Below the pieces are notes generated by a model. The model searched no databases, had not been told where the DNA came from, and saw nothing but the letters and a program-made list of their open reading frames with translations. Below, piece after piece: positions 9,190 to 19,156 of a stretch of 64,000 nucleotides of DNA (the first letter of the stretch is position 1; each line of letters starts with the position of its first letter). The position numbers and the translations under genes are program-made. The stretch is from assembly GCA_963727535.1 (NCBI GenBank), contig CAVSGR010000006.1, positions 248,001-312,000 on the forward strand. The letters run 5' to 3'. The stretch comes from RBG-16-34-14 sp963727535 (GTDB taxonomy: Bacteria > Bacteroidota > Ignavibacteria > Ignavibacteriales > Ignavibacteriaceae).

Positions 9190-11143
9190 AAAGCATAGTA
9201 TCGAATTCATAAGGTTTGTTAACAAAACTGTTAATTCCCTTTCCTTTAATATCGGTATTTTCATCCATGCCAAAACTTCCCGAACTTAGAATAATAGGTG
9301 TTTCCTTATTAAACTCTCTAATTTTTGCTGCACAATCCAATCCATTCATTTCAGGCATATTATAATCCAGGATTATTAGATCAACCTTTATCTCTTCGGT
9401 AAGAACTTTTAACGCTTCTGTCCCCGAGATTACTTTTATAACATTGTATCCAGTTGATTCGAGAAGTTCGGCGAGCAAATCCCTTAACATTATTTCATCA
9501 TCAGCAAGAAGTACAATTTTATCAGTGGTTGATGTAGGAGTAACTTTTGTCGGTTCGTAAGACGGGACGTAAACATCAAACTGAGTTCCCTCATTTAATT
9601 TACTTGTTACATCGACATGTCCATTGTGAGCTTTAATTATTCCATAAGTAACATAAAGTCCAAGTCCCGAGCCGGTTTCCTTTACTTTTGTAGAAAAATA
9701 TGGATCAAATATTTTTTGCAGGTTTTCTTCATCAATACCTGAGCCGTTATCTTTAACGGAAAAGCAAACATAATTTCCTTTTTTAAGAAGGGGATAGTTG
9801 ATCAGGTTATTTTTGTCAATTGTTATATTGTTTGCTTTAAGAGAAATTATGCCCCCGTTACCCTCCATTGCCTCTTTGGCATTAACACATAAATTTAAAA
9901 GCACCTGGTAGATTTCAGTTCCATTTCCCAGTATATCATACAAGTTTTCCTGAATTTCCGGTTTAAGTGTAATATTTTTTGGAAAAGTTTGTGTAATAAC
10001 TTTCGAAATTTCTGATAAAAGAAAATTAGGTTTGATTAATTCTTTTCGTTTTGGAGTTGGCTTCCCGAATGAAAGTAAACCCTTAGTGAGATCTCTTGCG
10101 CGGATAGAACAGTTTTCTATATTGTCGAGCAGCCTCACAACATTTTCATTCTGAGGAACTCTTTCTTTTAAAAGATTAAGGCTTCCAAAAATACTTGATA
10201 GCAAATTATTAAAGTCGTGAGCCATACCACTCGAGAGCTTTCCTATTGTTTCAAGTTTTTGTGCCTGAAGCAATCTATTTTCCAGTGCGGTATTAAGTTT
10301 CCGGGTTGTAATGCTTGTAATTGCAAAAGCAAGAAGAGAAGAAAATTGTTCAAGGATTTTTACTTCTGGTTGAGTGTATAATTTTTTCTTTTTACCTAAA
10401 ATGATAGATGCTTGTAGAGTATCTTCAAAAAAGCATGGTAAAATAAGTATATAATCACAGCGCAAAATTTCGGTAATATGATATCCGAGATTCGACCGGA
10501 GATTTTCAATTAAGAGAGGCTTTTTGTTTAGGCTCAGCCATTTTTTTATAAATGAAAAACTATCCTTCAAATCTCTTTCAACCTCTTCCATGTTTTCAAT
10601 ATGACTGTCGGGGTCATAATAGTGAAATGAAAGTTTCCTCTTATCTTCAATAAATAAAACAATTCCTAGTTCGCTTTCACTAAGGTTTAAACTTTTTCTT
10701 AAAATTTCGTTAGTCGCTTTTGGTAAAGACGTTTCTATGGCAAGAAGTGTAAGAATATCCTGAAGTTCCTTCTGAAACTGTCCATTAGTGTCGGAACTTT
10801 GCAAATCTTTAGATTCCAACATAACAGAATTTTTAGCCGTTAACTTCAGTAGATATCCATCAAGTTTCTTATCGGTTCTAAGAGAAGTAATTGAAAGTAT
10901 TTTTTCTGAGTTGGGGAGTTCTAAAGAAAAAGTCTTTTTTTTGTTTGAAAGCAAAGTTTCGATCTCTGAATGATGAAAAAGAGTTGAAAAATTCTTTCCC
11001 TTTATTTTATTAATGCCGGATACTTTCTTAAAGCTTTTGTTAAACCAGAGGATTTTTTGATTTTTATCAGCTATTGCGAAAGCATTGTCGTCGGTATCTA
11101 GTATTTCCTTGAGGATATGTTTTGAGGTGATTTTTTCGAGCAT
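9167..11143 (-). CDS. PAS-GAF hybrid histidine kinase
   Basis: The 658-residue kinase has no membrane helix, so it is cytoplasmic. A PAS-type domain (about 15-110: NAFAIADKNQKILWFNKSFK) precedes a GAF-like domain (130-290). The HisKA box is GKLSSGMAHDFNNLLSS, of the NtrB-like HDFNN type. An HATPase follows with NLCVNAKEAM, DNGSGI and GSGLGL, and then a C-terminal receiver (IVLLADDE..., LIILDYNMPEMNG). The start abuts the stop of the upstream NtrC-like gene, so the two form a two-gene operon and the likely cognate pair. Its C-terminal coding end overlaps the neighbouring convergent gene. Confidence 0.9.
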   Translation of the reverse strand: MLEKITSKHILKEILDTDDNAFAIADKNQKILWFNKSFKKVSGINKIKGKNFSTLFHHSEIETLLSNKKKTFSLELPNSEKILSITSLRTDKKLDGYLLKLTAKNSVMLESKDLQSSDTNGQFQKELQDILTLLAIETSLPKATNEILRKSLNLSESELGIVLFIEDKRKLSFHYYDPDSHIENMEEVERDLKDSFSFIKKWLSLNKKPLLIENLRSNLGYHITEILRCDYILILPCFFEDTLQASIILGKKKKLYTQPEVKILEQFSSLLAFAITSITTRKLNTALENRLLQAQKLETIGKLSSGMAHDFNNLLSSIFGSLNLLKERVPQNENVVRLLDNIENCSIRARDLTKGLLSFGKPTPKRKELIKPNFLLSEISKVITQTFPKNITLKPEIQENLYDILGNGTEIYQVLLNLCVNAKEAMEGNGGIISLKANNITIDKNNLINYPLLKKGNYVCFSVKDNGSGIDEENLQKIFDPYFSTKVKETGSGLGLYVTYGIIKAHNGHVDVTSKLNEGTQFDVYVPSYEPTKVTPTSTTDKIVLLADDEIMLRDLLAELLESTGYNVIKVISGTEALKVLTEEIKVDLIILDYNMPEMNGLDCAAKIREFNKETPIILSSGSFGMDENTDIKGKGINSFVNKPYEFDTMLSTIQELL

Positions 11144-12511
11144 TTATTCTTGTTTGATTTCATACTTTTTAATTTTTGTATAAAGTGTTTTGGGACTTAT
11201 TCCAAGCCGGGTAGCTGTCTGTGCCCTGTCCCATTTGAAAAAGCTTAACGCTCTTGCAATATGTTTTTTTTCAATCTCTTCCATGCTCATAATTTCATCA
11301 GAACTTCCGTTATCGTCATAAAAATGGCTTGATTTGCTTTGAGTTCCTACAATGGGTAGGCTTAAATCATCAGGCTGAATATATTCACCTTCAGCAAAAA
11401 TGATTGCTCTTTCAATTATATGTTCAAGCTCTCGAATATTTCCGTTGAAAGAATATGTCAACAATGCTTCTTCCGCTCTTTGAGATAGTTTTTTAGGAGC
11501 TCTTATAGGAGACTTAACTCCAAGGAAGTGATGTGCCAAAAGTAATATATCTCCCTTTCTGTCTCTCAATGGAGGGATTGTGAGAGTAATAACATTTAGC
11601 CTGAATAAAAGATCTTTCCTGAAATTTTTGTTATCGGCTTCTTCAATAAGATTTCTGTTTGTTGCGCCAATCACTCTAACATTTGAAGTTAATGTTGTTA
11701 CTCCGCCAATTCTTCTGTACTCTCCGTTCTCCAGAAATCTTAACAACTTTGGCTGAAGAGTCAAACTCAATTCACCAATCTCATCCAGAAACAAAGTACC
11801 GCCATGCGCTATTTCAACAAGACCTTGCTTTGTACTTTTAGCATCTGTAAAAGCTCCCCTCTCGTGTCCGAAAAGTTCACTCTCAATCAGCTGATCCGGG
11901 AGAGAAGCACAATTAATAACCACAAATGGTTTATCATCCCGGGCAGAGTGTTTATGAATATATTCTGCCAGCAGTTCTTTTCCAGTTCCTGTTTCTCCCT
12001 CAACAAGAATACTGGAATCAGACATCGCAGCTTTATTCGCGAGATTTATAACTCTTTGAAGCTCAGCACTATTGCCGATTATATTGCTCGATGCTTTATT
12101 ATTTATCTGGTTTGAAAGTATCGTTGTTTTTACTAAAAGATCTTTATGTTCAATTGCGCGGTTTATAGTAAGGACAAGCTCATCGAAATTATAAGGCTTT
12201 GTTATAAAATCGTAAGCACCCATTTTTATACATTCAATCGCTTTTTTTATTTCAGACTGGGCAGACAGAATAACTACCTGCAATGAAGTACTGTAATCAG
12301 ATACGAACTTAAGAACTTCCTCCCCGGAGGTTTCTTTCATATTTAAATCTAATAGGAGAACATCAAAGTGTTTTTTCTTAATGGTTTCTATAGCCTCAGT
12401 GCCATCGTAAACAGCATCAACAGAAAAATCTTCTTCAAGCAACTGTTCTTTTAGTAAATAACATAAAGTTTCATCATCATCACAAACAAGAATTTTAGAA
12501 TTTTTTGGCAT
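11144..12511 (-). CDS. Sigma-54-dependent NtrC-family response regulator
   Basis: The 455-residue transcription activator has a receiver (1-120, acceptor Asp in LLLDLNMKETSG), an AAA+ sigma-54 interaction domain (about 140-370) and a Fis-type helix-turn-helix at the C-terminus (RAQTATRLGISPKTLYTKI). The AAA+ domain shows Walker A GETGTGKE, the GAFTDA loop that contacts sigma-54, Walker B GGTLFLDEIGE and the arginine-finger region. Genes it controls would carry GG-N10-GC type promoters; I saw no convincing one nearby. It is co-transcribed with the downstream PAS-GAF kinase. Confidence 0.95.
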   Translation of the reverse strand: MPKNSKILVCDDDETLCYLLKEQLLEEDFSVDAVYDGTEAIETIKKKHFDVLLLDLNMKETSGEEVLKFVSDYSTSLQVVILSAQSEIKKAIECIKMGAYDFITKPYNFDELVLTINRAIEHKDLLVKTTILSNQINNKASSNIIGNSAELQRVINLANKAAMSDSSILVEGETGTGKELLAEYIHKHSARDDKPFVVINCASLPDQLIESELFGHERGAFTDAKSTKQGLVEIAHGGTLFLDEIGELSLTLQPKLLRFLENGEYRRIGGVTTLTSNVRVIGATNRNLIEEADNKNFRKDLLFRLNVITLTIPPLRDRKGDILLLAHHFLGVKSPIRAPKKLSQRAEEALLTYSFNGNIRELEHIIERAIIFAEGEYIQPDDLSLPIVGTQSKSSHFYDDNGSSDEIMSMEEIEKKHIARALSFFKWDRAQTATRLGISPKTLYTKIKKYEIKQE

Positions 12512-12846
12512 AAAGTCCTATTAAGAATTATAGTTATTATTTTTAGTACAGAAAACAAAAAAGTTTGAAATACAGAACCAATTGCTTATATTTGAAGCCA
12601 TTAATTTTTTTGGGGCGCGTAGCTCAGTGGTAGAGCAACACCCTTTTAAGGTGAAGGTCGGTGGTTCGAGCCCACCCGCGCTCACAATCAGGGAAACAAT
12701 ACACTCACGTCTATAAACTACTTATTATATAATAATAAATTCAAAAATAAGAAGATATTTATTAAAATCACACAGTATTTACGGTTAGTTTGAATAGAGT
12801 TCCTTTTCTGCATCAATTTGTCTGTTAAAGTATTAAATTTCTCATT
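12512..12846. other. Intergenic region holding tRNA-Lys
   Basis: This is AT-rich spacer between the leftward NtrC-like gene and the rightward small membrane protein gene. It contains the tRNA-Lys gene. No other reading frame or clear terminator was seen. Confidence 0.6.
12613..12684 (+). tRNA. tRNA-Lys (TTT anticodon)
   Basis: A full cloverleaf can be drawn. The 7-bp acceptor stem pairs GGGCGCG with CGCGCTC (one G-U). The D-arm is GCTC/GAGC, and the anticodon loop CTTTTAA carries TTT at 12645-12647. The T-arm is GGTGG/CCACC with loop TTCGAGC, and the discriminator is A. The first anticodon-stem pair is an A-A mismatch. CCA is not encoded. Confidence 0.92.
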
Positions 12847-13158
12847 ATGGGAGACATTGTTTTTTGGACTTTAATTAGGCTTGCAATTTCGATTCCGGCG
12901 ATCTGGATACTAAGGAATTATATTGATTATCAGCTTTGGTGGATAATGGTTCCTTTTGTTTTATACGGTGTTGTAGTTCATCCGGCAATTGTAAGTTACC
13001 GCAGGTTTGAAGAAAAAAATAAGAATGTAATTGAATCCACATTATGTTCAAACTGCAAACATTTTGATCCAACTGCAGTATTATGCATTAAGCATGATGA
13101 ACATCCAACCAGCGACTACCTACCTTGTGGCGGTTTGGATTGGGAACCTAAATTGTAA
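12847..13158 (+). CDS. Small membrane protein with Cys-rich tail
   Basis: I do not recognise this 103-residue protein. It has two hydrophobic segments (about residues 5-22 and 29-49) with a short polar turn between them. A soluble C-terminal tail carries CSNCKHFDP, a later Cys in VLCIKHDEHP, and a Cys in YLPCGG, a spacing that could hold a metal ion. Its stop lies 4 bases from the convergent methylglyoxal synthase stop. The frame and composition look like a real gene, but the function is unknown. Confidence 0.65.
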   Translation: MGDIVFWTLIRLAISIPAIWILRNYIDYQLWWIMVPFVLYGVVVHPAIVSYRRFEEKNKNVIESTLCSNCKHFDPTAVLCIKHDEHPTSDYLPCGGLDWEPKL

Positions 13159-13162
13159 AGCT

Positions 13163-13639
13163 TCATGTTATACTTATCCCCTTTCCATCCGGTCTCACAA
13201 TTCTTTCTTTATAGTCAATCAATTCACGCGGATATTCTACCGACATAAGTGGAGATGATATAATGAAATCTGCTGTTGCACGGTTGCATGCAACAGGAAT
13301 GTTATAAACAACAGCAATTCTTAAAAGAGCTTTTATATCCGGATCGTGAGGCAAAGGTTCGAGGGGATCCCAGAAAAACATTAGGAAATCAATATCCCCC
13401 TCAGAAATTCTTGCTCCTACCTGTTGGTCGCCGCCCAAAGGTCCACTCTTAAATCTGTGAACATTTAGCTTTAATTCATTTGCAATTAATTGTCCTGTTG
13501 TACCAGTTCCGAAAAGTTCATGTTCTGCCAGAAGATCCCGGTTATATTTTGCCCATTCGAGCAGATCCAATTTTCTATTATCATGCGCAATCAAAGCGAT
13601 TCGTTTTTTCTTTTTCATTGAAACTATTTTCTTGCTCAC
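13163..13639 (-). CDS. mgsA: Methylglyoxal synthase
   Basis: This enzyme converts dihydroxyacetone phosphate to methylglyoxal and phosphate, a bypass of lower glycolysis that relieves sugar-phosphate build-up. Family motifs are all present: ALIAHDNRK near the start, GTGTTG phosphate loop, SGPLGGDQQ with the catalytic Asp region, and FFWDPLEPLPHDPD. Length (158 residues) is typical once a basic 12-residue leader is counted. The GTG start at 13639 has a strong AAGGAGA ribosome site about 7 bases upstream, better than the internal ATG seven codons in. Confidence 0.95.
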   Translation of the reverse strand: MSKKIVSMKKKKRIALIAHDNRKLDLLEWAKYNRDLLAEHELFGTGTTGQLIANELKLNVHRFKSGPLGGDQQVGARISEGDIDFLMFFWDPLEPLPHDPDIKALLRIAVVYNIPVACNRATADFIISSPLMSVEYPRELIDYKERIVRPDGKGISIT

Positions 13640-13721
13640 GAAATCTCCTTTTTTATTTTGGTTATAATGAAATTAAGTTAATTAGTAAAAAAAAATCAAT
13701 CAATAAATAAGTATTTAAATA

Positions 13722-13755
13722 ATAAAAAATCCCGCATATTTACTTATGCGGGATT
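13722..13755 (-). terminator. Rho-independent terminator after M3 peptidase gene
   Basis: An 11-bp perfect stem (AATCCCGCATA / TATGCGGGATT) with a 6-base loop is followed on the minus strand by six U. It lies 26 bases beyond the M3 peptidase stop. Confidence 0.88.
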
Positions 13756-13781
13756 AAAAACAGAGAACTTATTTGAGCGAT

Positions 13782-15878
13782 TTAATTCTCCACTTCATTT
13801 AATCCAAGTGATTTAAGAAATGCTTCCTGGTTCGGCTCTCTTTGTAAAAATTGTTCGACAAGGCTCAATTCATCTTCATCCCCACCTCTTGCAAGAATAA
13901 TGTCACGATATCTTCGCCCCGTTTTTTTATCCATTACACCATTCTTTTCGAATACGCTATACATATCCTGTGCATAAACCTTTGACCATAAATAACCGTA
14001 GTATCCCGCAGCATATCCCATTAAATGTCCAAATGCAGCCTGCATGTGTGTTCCATCAAGATAAGGATATAAAGTAATCTTATTCTGAAGTTCTTTTACA
14101 ACATCAGTTGTCGTTTTACTTCCGAAAGGATCATACTTATCTTCTAATGTAAAATCGATGAGTCCATAAAAAATTTGCTGCAATGTTGCCAAACCGGAAC
14201 CAACATTTTTTGCAGCGTACATTTTATCATATAATGATTTTGGAAGAGGCTCGTTTGTTTTATAATGTTTTGCAAACCTTACCAATATATCATAGTTCCA
14301 AACCCAGTTTTCTAACATCTGGGAAGGTGCTTCAACAAAATCTCTGGATACGGAAGTTCCGGCAAAGCTTGCCAACTTTGATTTGGTAAGAATGCTATGC
14401 AAGATATGTCCAAACTCATGGAAAAAAGTTTCAACTTCTGAATGAAGAAGCAAAGAAGGCTGGTTTTCAGCAGGTCTTGGAAAGTTGCAAACTAAAGCTG
14501 CAACGGGCATTTGATATCCATCTTTTGTTAATTTCCCACTTATCATAGGAAAAGAAGCGGCGTGTGAAAATTTGTTATCACGCGGATAAAGGTCGAGGTA
14601 AAAATGTGATATTACTTTTCCATCCTGAATTACTTCGAATAATCTTGCGTCGCTCTGCCAGACCGAAGGATTTTTTATTTCCCTGAATTTAACATCAAAT
14701 AATTGTTGAGCGACAAGGAACAGTCCATCAAGCACGTTGTTCAATTCAAAATATTCTTTAACCTTATTTTGATCAAGTTGATATTTTTCCTTTAATAGGC
14801 GATCATTATAAAATCCGGCTTCCCAGGGTTGAATTGTCTTTGCGTTTTGATCATTTAAATAGGCACGCTTAATTTTCAGTAATTCATCATAATCGTACTT
14901 CGCTTTTTCTTTTACTTTGTCTATAAGATTGTTTTCAAAATTCCAGACAGTTAAAGGATTTTTTGCCATCCTGTTTGCAGTTGCATATTCAGCATAGGAA
15001 TTATAACCGAGCAAAGTTGCAATCTCTTTTCTTACTTGCAGGACTTTACGTAAAAGGGTAATATTTTTATCAGCAGCCCGGTTCGTATACTTCATGTAAA
15101 GTTCTTTCCTGGCTTTTTCTGAAGTCGAAAACTTCATAAAAGGAAAATAAGAAGGATAACTCAGGTCAATTTTATATTTGCCATCATTAGTTTTATGCGC
15201 GGCTTTATATTCTTCATCCAAACCTTGTATATCTGCTTCATCAACAATAAGATAATCATTAACCTCAGCTATGTTTTTTGAAAACTCAATTGACATATTT
15301 GATAAGCTATCTTGGAGAGTCTTAAGCTCATTCCTTTTTTCAGGAGAAAGATTAAGACCATCTCTTTCAAAATCGGCGACAGTTTTTGTGACAAACCGCT
15401 TCTTATAGCCTGTAAGATTTTTAGCTTCATCTGAAGTTGAATAATCCTTAAAAGCCGTGTAAAGTTTTTCATCGAGACTTAACTCATTAAAAAATTTACT
15501 AAACTCACCAATTTCAGCATTTGAGGTGTTTCTTATATCATTATCAGGATGAACGTTTCCCATTAGATAAACAGGTCCAAGCACATTATTTAAATCATCA
15601 TAAATGTTATCAAATGCCAGAGCTGTGTTTTCAAAAGTGCGTTTATCCTTTTTTATGTTGTAGATATTTTCCAAAGATTTTTTTGCTTTTTCAATAGTTA
15701 TATCTGCAGCAGATTTTATTTCATCGGCAGTTATTGAATTATAGTCTATGAGGGTGTTAAAACTATTTAAAAATGGGTTTTGTGATTTTTTGTTTTCGTC
15801 AATTTTATTGCCTGCAAAGCTAAATTGAAAAGCAAAAACCAAAGTGATAATTATTAAATTAAAAGTTTTTCTGATCAT
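13782..15878 (-). CDS. Exported M3-family oligopeptidase
   Basis: This is a zinc metallopeptidase of the thimet/Dcp/oligopeptidase A family, which cleaves short peptides. The zinc site is FFHEFGHILH (about residues 486-494), with the third ligand Glu expected in VEAPSQMLENW just downstream. The length of 698 residues is usual for the family. An N-terminal signal peptide (MIRKTFNLIIITLVFAFQFSFA) points to export to the periplasm, as in many Bacteroidota homologues. It is monocistronic, with a terminator after it and a divergent sugar kinase gene upstream. Confidence 0.93.
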   Translation of the reverse strand: MIRKTFNLIIITLVFAFQFSFAGNKIDENKKSQNPFLNSFNTLIDYNSITADEIKSAADITIEKAKKSLENIYNIKKDKRTFENTALAFDNIYDDLNNVLGPVYLMGNVHPDNDIRNTSNAEIGEFSKFFNELSLDEKLYTAFKDYSTSDEAKNLTGYKKRFVTKTVADFERDGLNLSPEKRNELKTLQDSLSNMSIEFSKNIAEVNDYLIVDEADIQGLDEEYKAAHKTNDGKYKIDLSYPSYFPFMKFSTSEKARKELYMKYTNRAADKNITLLRKVLQVRKEIATLLGYNSYAEYATANRMAKNPLTVWNFENNLIDKVKEKAKYDYDELLKIKRAYLNDQNAKTIQPWEAGFYNDRLLKEKYQLDQNKVKEYFELNNVLDGLFLVAQQLFDVKFREIKNPSVWQSDARLFEVIQDGKVISHFYLDLYPRDNKFSHAASFPMISGKLTKDGYQMPVAALVCNFPRPAENQPSLLLHSEVETFFHEFGHILHSILTKSKLASFAGTSVSRDFVEAPSQMLENWVWNYDILVRFAKHYKTNEPLPKSLYDKMYAAKNVGSGLATLQQIFYGLIDFTLEDKYDPFGSKTTTDVVKELQNKITLYPYLDGTHMQAAFGHLMGYAAGYYGYLWSKVYAQDMYSVFEKNGVMDKKTGRRYRDIILARGGDEDELSLVEQFLQREPNQEAFLKSLGLNEVEN

Positions 15879-16088
15879 TACTGCACCTTATTTTTTTAAG
15901 AAAAAAAGATAATTATTTTTTCTTTGTAACCAAAAATTAATATGATGAACGGCAACGAAAAGATTCGTTCCTATTAGTTAATTGTAGTGAAATCAAATAG
16001 TTGGATATATAAAAATTGAGTCTTTAATTTGCTATTATTATTAAAAATATTATTATATGTTAGCTTTTCTCATAATCAAAGCAGAGTT

Positions 16089-16976
16089 ATGCCCACAATT
16101 GCATCTATTGGAGAAATTCTTTTTGATGTTTATGACAACAGTAAAAAAATTGGCGGTGCACCGTTTAATTTTATTTATCACGTTACCAAGCTCTCCGGGA
16201 ACGGAAATTTTATTAGCAGAATTGGCAACGATGAAAACGGGAAAGAGATATTAGATTTTTTGGAGAATAAGAAAATATCTCCCGAATTTATCCAGATGGA
16301 TAATTACCATCCCACCGGGAAAGCGACGGCAAATCTAAATGAAAACAAAGTTCCCAACTGGGTTATAGAAGAAGATTGTGCTTATGATTTTATAAAGCCT
16401 CAAAGTAATATTGATGATTTAATTACCGGTTGCGATTGTCTTTATTTTGGAACTCTCGCTCAAAGAAATACCGTTTCAAGAGAAACCATTCAATCTTTAT
16501 TTAGTAAAAAAGTAAAGTTCTTTTGTGATCTTAACATCAGGCAAAAGTTTTATACAAAAGAAATAATAGACCTTTCTCTAAAAACTTCTGATGTGTTAAA
16601 GATTAATGAAGATGAACTTATTCTTCTTAATAAACTTTTTCTTGCTGATGAATATGATCTTGAAAAGTCTGCGTTGAAACTGAAGGAACTCTTTAACATT
16701 GATATGCTTTGTGTTACTAAAGGAGAAAGCGGCTCTTACCTTTTTCGGTCAGACGAAGTAAATTATTGTAAAGCTTCTATTGAAAAACCTGTTGATACGG
16801 TAGGCGCGGGAGATGCATTCGCTGCGATTCTTTGTGTGGGATATCTAAATAAATTGAGTCTGGACGAACTTAATAAAATGGCAAATGATTTTGCTGGTGA
16901 GATTGTGCAGGTAACAGGAGCACTTCCCGCAGATGACGACATATATAAAAAATTCAAATTGGCAATTACAAAATGA
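16089..16976 (+). CDS. PfkB-family sugar kinase, likely fructokinase
   Basis: This ribokinase-fold kinase is probably specific for fructose released from sucrose. The N-terminal ASIGEILFD...KKIGGAPFNF matches PfkB signature 1, and PVDTVGAGDAFAAILCVGYL is signature 2, with the catalytic Asp in GAGD. A longer TTG-initiated frame begins at 16029, but its first 20 residues are non-family, so I place the start at the ATG at 16089. The stop overlaps the sucrose-phosphate synthase start by ATGA. That linkage is the main argument for fructokinase over another PfkB sugar kinase. Confidence 0.85.
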   Translation: MPTIASIGEILFDVYDNSKKIGGAPFNFIYHVTKLSGNGNFISRIGNDENGKEILDFLENKKISPEFIQMDNYHPTGKATANLNENKVPNWVIEEDCAYDFIKPQSNIDDLITGCDCLYFGTLAQRNTVSRETIQSLFSKKVKFFCDLNIRQKFYTKEIIDLSLKTSDVLKINEDELILLNKLFLADEYDLEKSALKLKELFNIDMLCVTKGESGSYLFRSDEVNYCKASIEKPVDTVGAGDAFAAILCVGYLNKLSLDELNKMANDFAGEIVQVTGALPADDDIYKKFKLAITK

Positions 16977-19156
16977 TCACTAATAAGAAAGGAATTTATA
17001 TACAGTTATATAGCATTCATGGGCTTATCAGGTCAGAGAATGTTGAATACGGCAGAGATGCTGATACAGGAGGACAGATAAAGTATGTTTTAGAACTTGG
17101 TAAAGCTTTAAGCGAAGATCCAAGAATTGAAAAAGTAGAATTAATTACTAGGCAAATAAAAGATAAAAATGTTTCGGAAGATTATTCAAAGCTCGAGGAA
17201 AAGATAAATGATAAATTCAGCATTATTAGGATAAGAGCCGGTGGCGGAAAATATATACGGAAAGAGTTGCTCTGGAATCATCTTGAAGAGTTTATTGATA
17301 AATGTATAAAGCATATTAAATCGGGTGGAAGACTTCCGGATGTCATTCATGGTCATTATGCTGATGCAGGATATGTTTGTTCGGAATTAACAAAATTCTT
17401 TGGAATTCCTTTTGTTCAGACCGGGCATTCTCTTGGAAGAGCTAAATTAAGAAGACTTCTAGGTGATGGAATTGAAATGGAAGACATTGAAAAGAGATAT
17501 AAAATACATCATCGAATAGATGTGGAAGAAACTGTTATTTATTATGCAGATATGATTGTAACAAGCACCAGCCAGGAGATCGAAGAACAATATGGTGAGT
17601 ATAAAGATAGTATGGCTTCTAAATTCAGAGTAATTCCTCCCGGGGTTGACATTGAAAAATTTTACCCTTATAACGAAGAACATCCATTTGATCAGGAAAC
17701 TAAAGAAACAATTACATCAATAAGTGAAAAACTGCATATGTTCTTTATGGAGATAGATAAACCGATAATACTTACTCTCTGCCGGCCTGACAAAAGGAAA
17801 AATATTTCCGGTTTAATTACTGCCTATGGTGAAGATAAAGAACTTAGAATAAAAGCTAACCTCGCAATCTTTGCGGGCATTAGAAAAGATATACAAACTA
17901 TGCCTGACAATGAACGAGAAGTATTAACGGAAATTCTTCTCTTGATGGATAAGTATAATCTCTACGGGAAAATGGCAATACCGAAGAGACATGATACTCA
18001 ACATGAAGTCCCCGAATTATATAGGATTGCCGCAGAAACAGGAGGCGTATTTGTTAATGCTGCTCTTACTGAACCATTCGGGCTAACACTAATTGAATCA
18101 GCGGCTTCAGGAGTGCCAATTGTAGCAACTGATGATGGCGGACCAAGAGACATTATTGCAAATTGTAGAAATGGAATTCTTGTCGATGTAACGGATTACA
18201 AAAACATTTCTAAGGCATTAAATAAAATTTTAGATAATAAAAAATTATGGAAAGAATATTCAGAAAACGGTATGAAGAATGTGAAAAAGTATTATACATG
18301 GAAAGCACATACAGATAAATATATTGATGAACTTAATAAGATTTTTTCAAAAGAAACAGAAAAACCGAATCGCTTCGGTCATATAGGGAGGAAGCTTCTG
18401 GATATGAAAAAACTTATAGTTTCAGATATTGATCATACTTTGCTTGGAGATGATAATTCGCTCATTGAATTCAACAAGATTGTAAATAAAGTAAGTTCAG
18501 ATATTGGCTTTGCAGTTGCAACCGGCAGGACCGTTGATTCCGCTTTCAAAGTTCTGGAAGAATATAATGTTATGCATCCCATTGTTATTATTTCTTCTGT
18601 TGGTTCAGAAATATATTATAATTATAAAGGGGAACTCATTTATTCAAAAGGTTGGAAAGCCCATATAAATCATCAGTGGAGCAAAGAAAAAATTTTTCAT
18701 CTTCTGAAAGATTTTAATTTTTTGCAGCTACAGGAAGAAGATGGACAAAGAGAATTCAAAATAAGTTACTACACTTTTGAGGATTATGGTAATCTGGAGA
18801 GAGTAAAAGAAATTCTTATAAAGAATAAAATTAAAGCGAATATTATTTTTAGTCATGGACAATACCTGGACATTCTTCCTTATAGAGCGTCTAAAGGAAA
18901 GGCGATTAGATATTTGTCATACAGATGGAATATTCCTTACGAAAACATACTTGTTGCAGGAGATTCCGGGAATGATGAAGAAATGCTTAAGGGAGAATTG
19001 CTTGGAGTTGTAGTTGGCAATTACAGCCACGAACTTGATTCTTTAAGAGAGAGCAAAAGAGTTTATTTTTCAGATAAAAATTACGCTGGCGGGATTATTG
19101 ATGGAATTAATCATTATAAATTTTTAACAGATGAAAAAGGAAATTTCAGTGAGTGA
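16973..19156 (+). CDS. Bifunctional sucrose-phosphate synthase/phosphatase
   Basis: The 727-residue enzyme should make sucrose from UDP-(or ADP-)glucose and fructose-6-phosphate, then dephosphorylate it. Residues 1-470 are a GT-B glycosyltransferase (GT4) of the SPS type: DTGGQIKYVLELG near the N-terminus, VIHGHYADAGYV, FVQTGHSLGRAKLRRLL, and the donor-site E-x7-E in ALTEPFGLTLIESAASG. From residue 478 a HAD phosphatase domain begins (MKKLIVSDIDHTLLGDDN; nucleophile in DIDHT) and ends with GDSGNDEEM. This fused SPS-SPP layout is known from cyanobacteria and some other bacteria. It sits in a tight operon with a sugar kinase and sucrose synthase. Confidence 0.93.
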   Translation: MITNKKGIYIQLYSIHGLIRSENVEYGRDADTGGQIKYVLELGKALSEDPRIEKVELITRQIKDKNVSEDYSKLEEKINDKFSIIRIRAGGGKYIRKELLWNHLEEFIDKCIKHIKSGGRLPDVIHGHYADAGYVCSELTKFFGIPFVQTGHSLGRAKLRRLLGDGIEMEDIEKRYKIHHRIDVEETVIYYADMIVTSTSQEIEEQYGEYKDSMASKFRVIPPGVDIEKFYPYNEEHPFDQETKETITSISEKLHMFFMEIDKPIILTLCRPDKRKNISGLITAYGEDKELRIKANLAIFAGIRKDIQTMPDNEREVLTEILLLMDKYNLYGKMAIPKRHDTQHEVPELYRIAAETGGVFVNAALTEPFGLTLIESAASGVPIVATDDGGPRDIIANCRNGILVDVTDYKNISKALNKILDNKKLWKEYSENGMKNVKKYYTWKAHTDKYIDELNKIFSKETEKPNRFGHIGRKLLDMKKLIVSDIDHTLLGDDNSLIEFNKIVNKVSSDIGFAVATGRTVDSAFKVLEEYNVMHPIVIISSVGSEIYYNYKGELIYSKGWKAHINHQWSKEKIFHLLKDFNFLQLQEEDGQREFKISYYTFEDYGNLERVKEILIKNKIKANIIFSHGQYLDILPYRASKGKAIRYLSYRWNIPYENILVAGDSGNDEEMLKGELLGVVVGNYSHELDSLRESKRVYFSDKNYAGGIIDGINHYKFLTDEKGNFSE

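Noticed and set aside
16029..16088. Hydrophobic N-terminal extension of the sugar kinase as a signal peptide
   Set aside because: It needs a TTG start, and PfkB kinases are cytoplasmic; the ATG at 16089 gives the family start.
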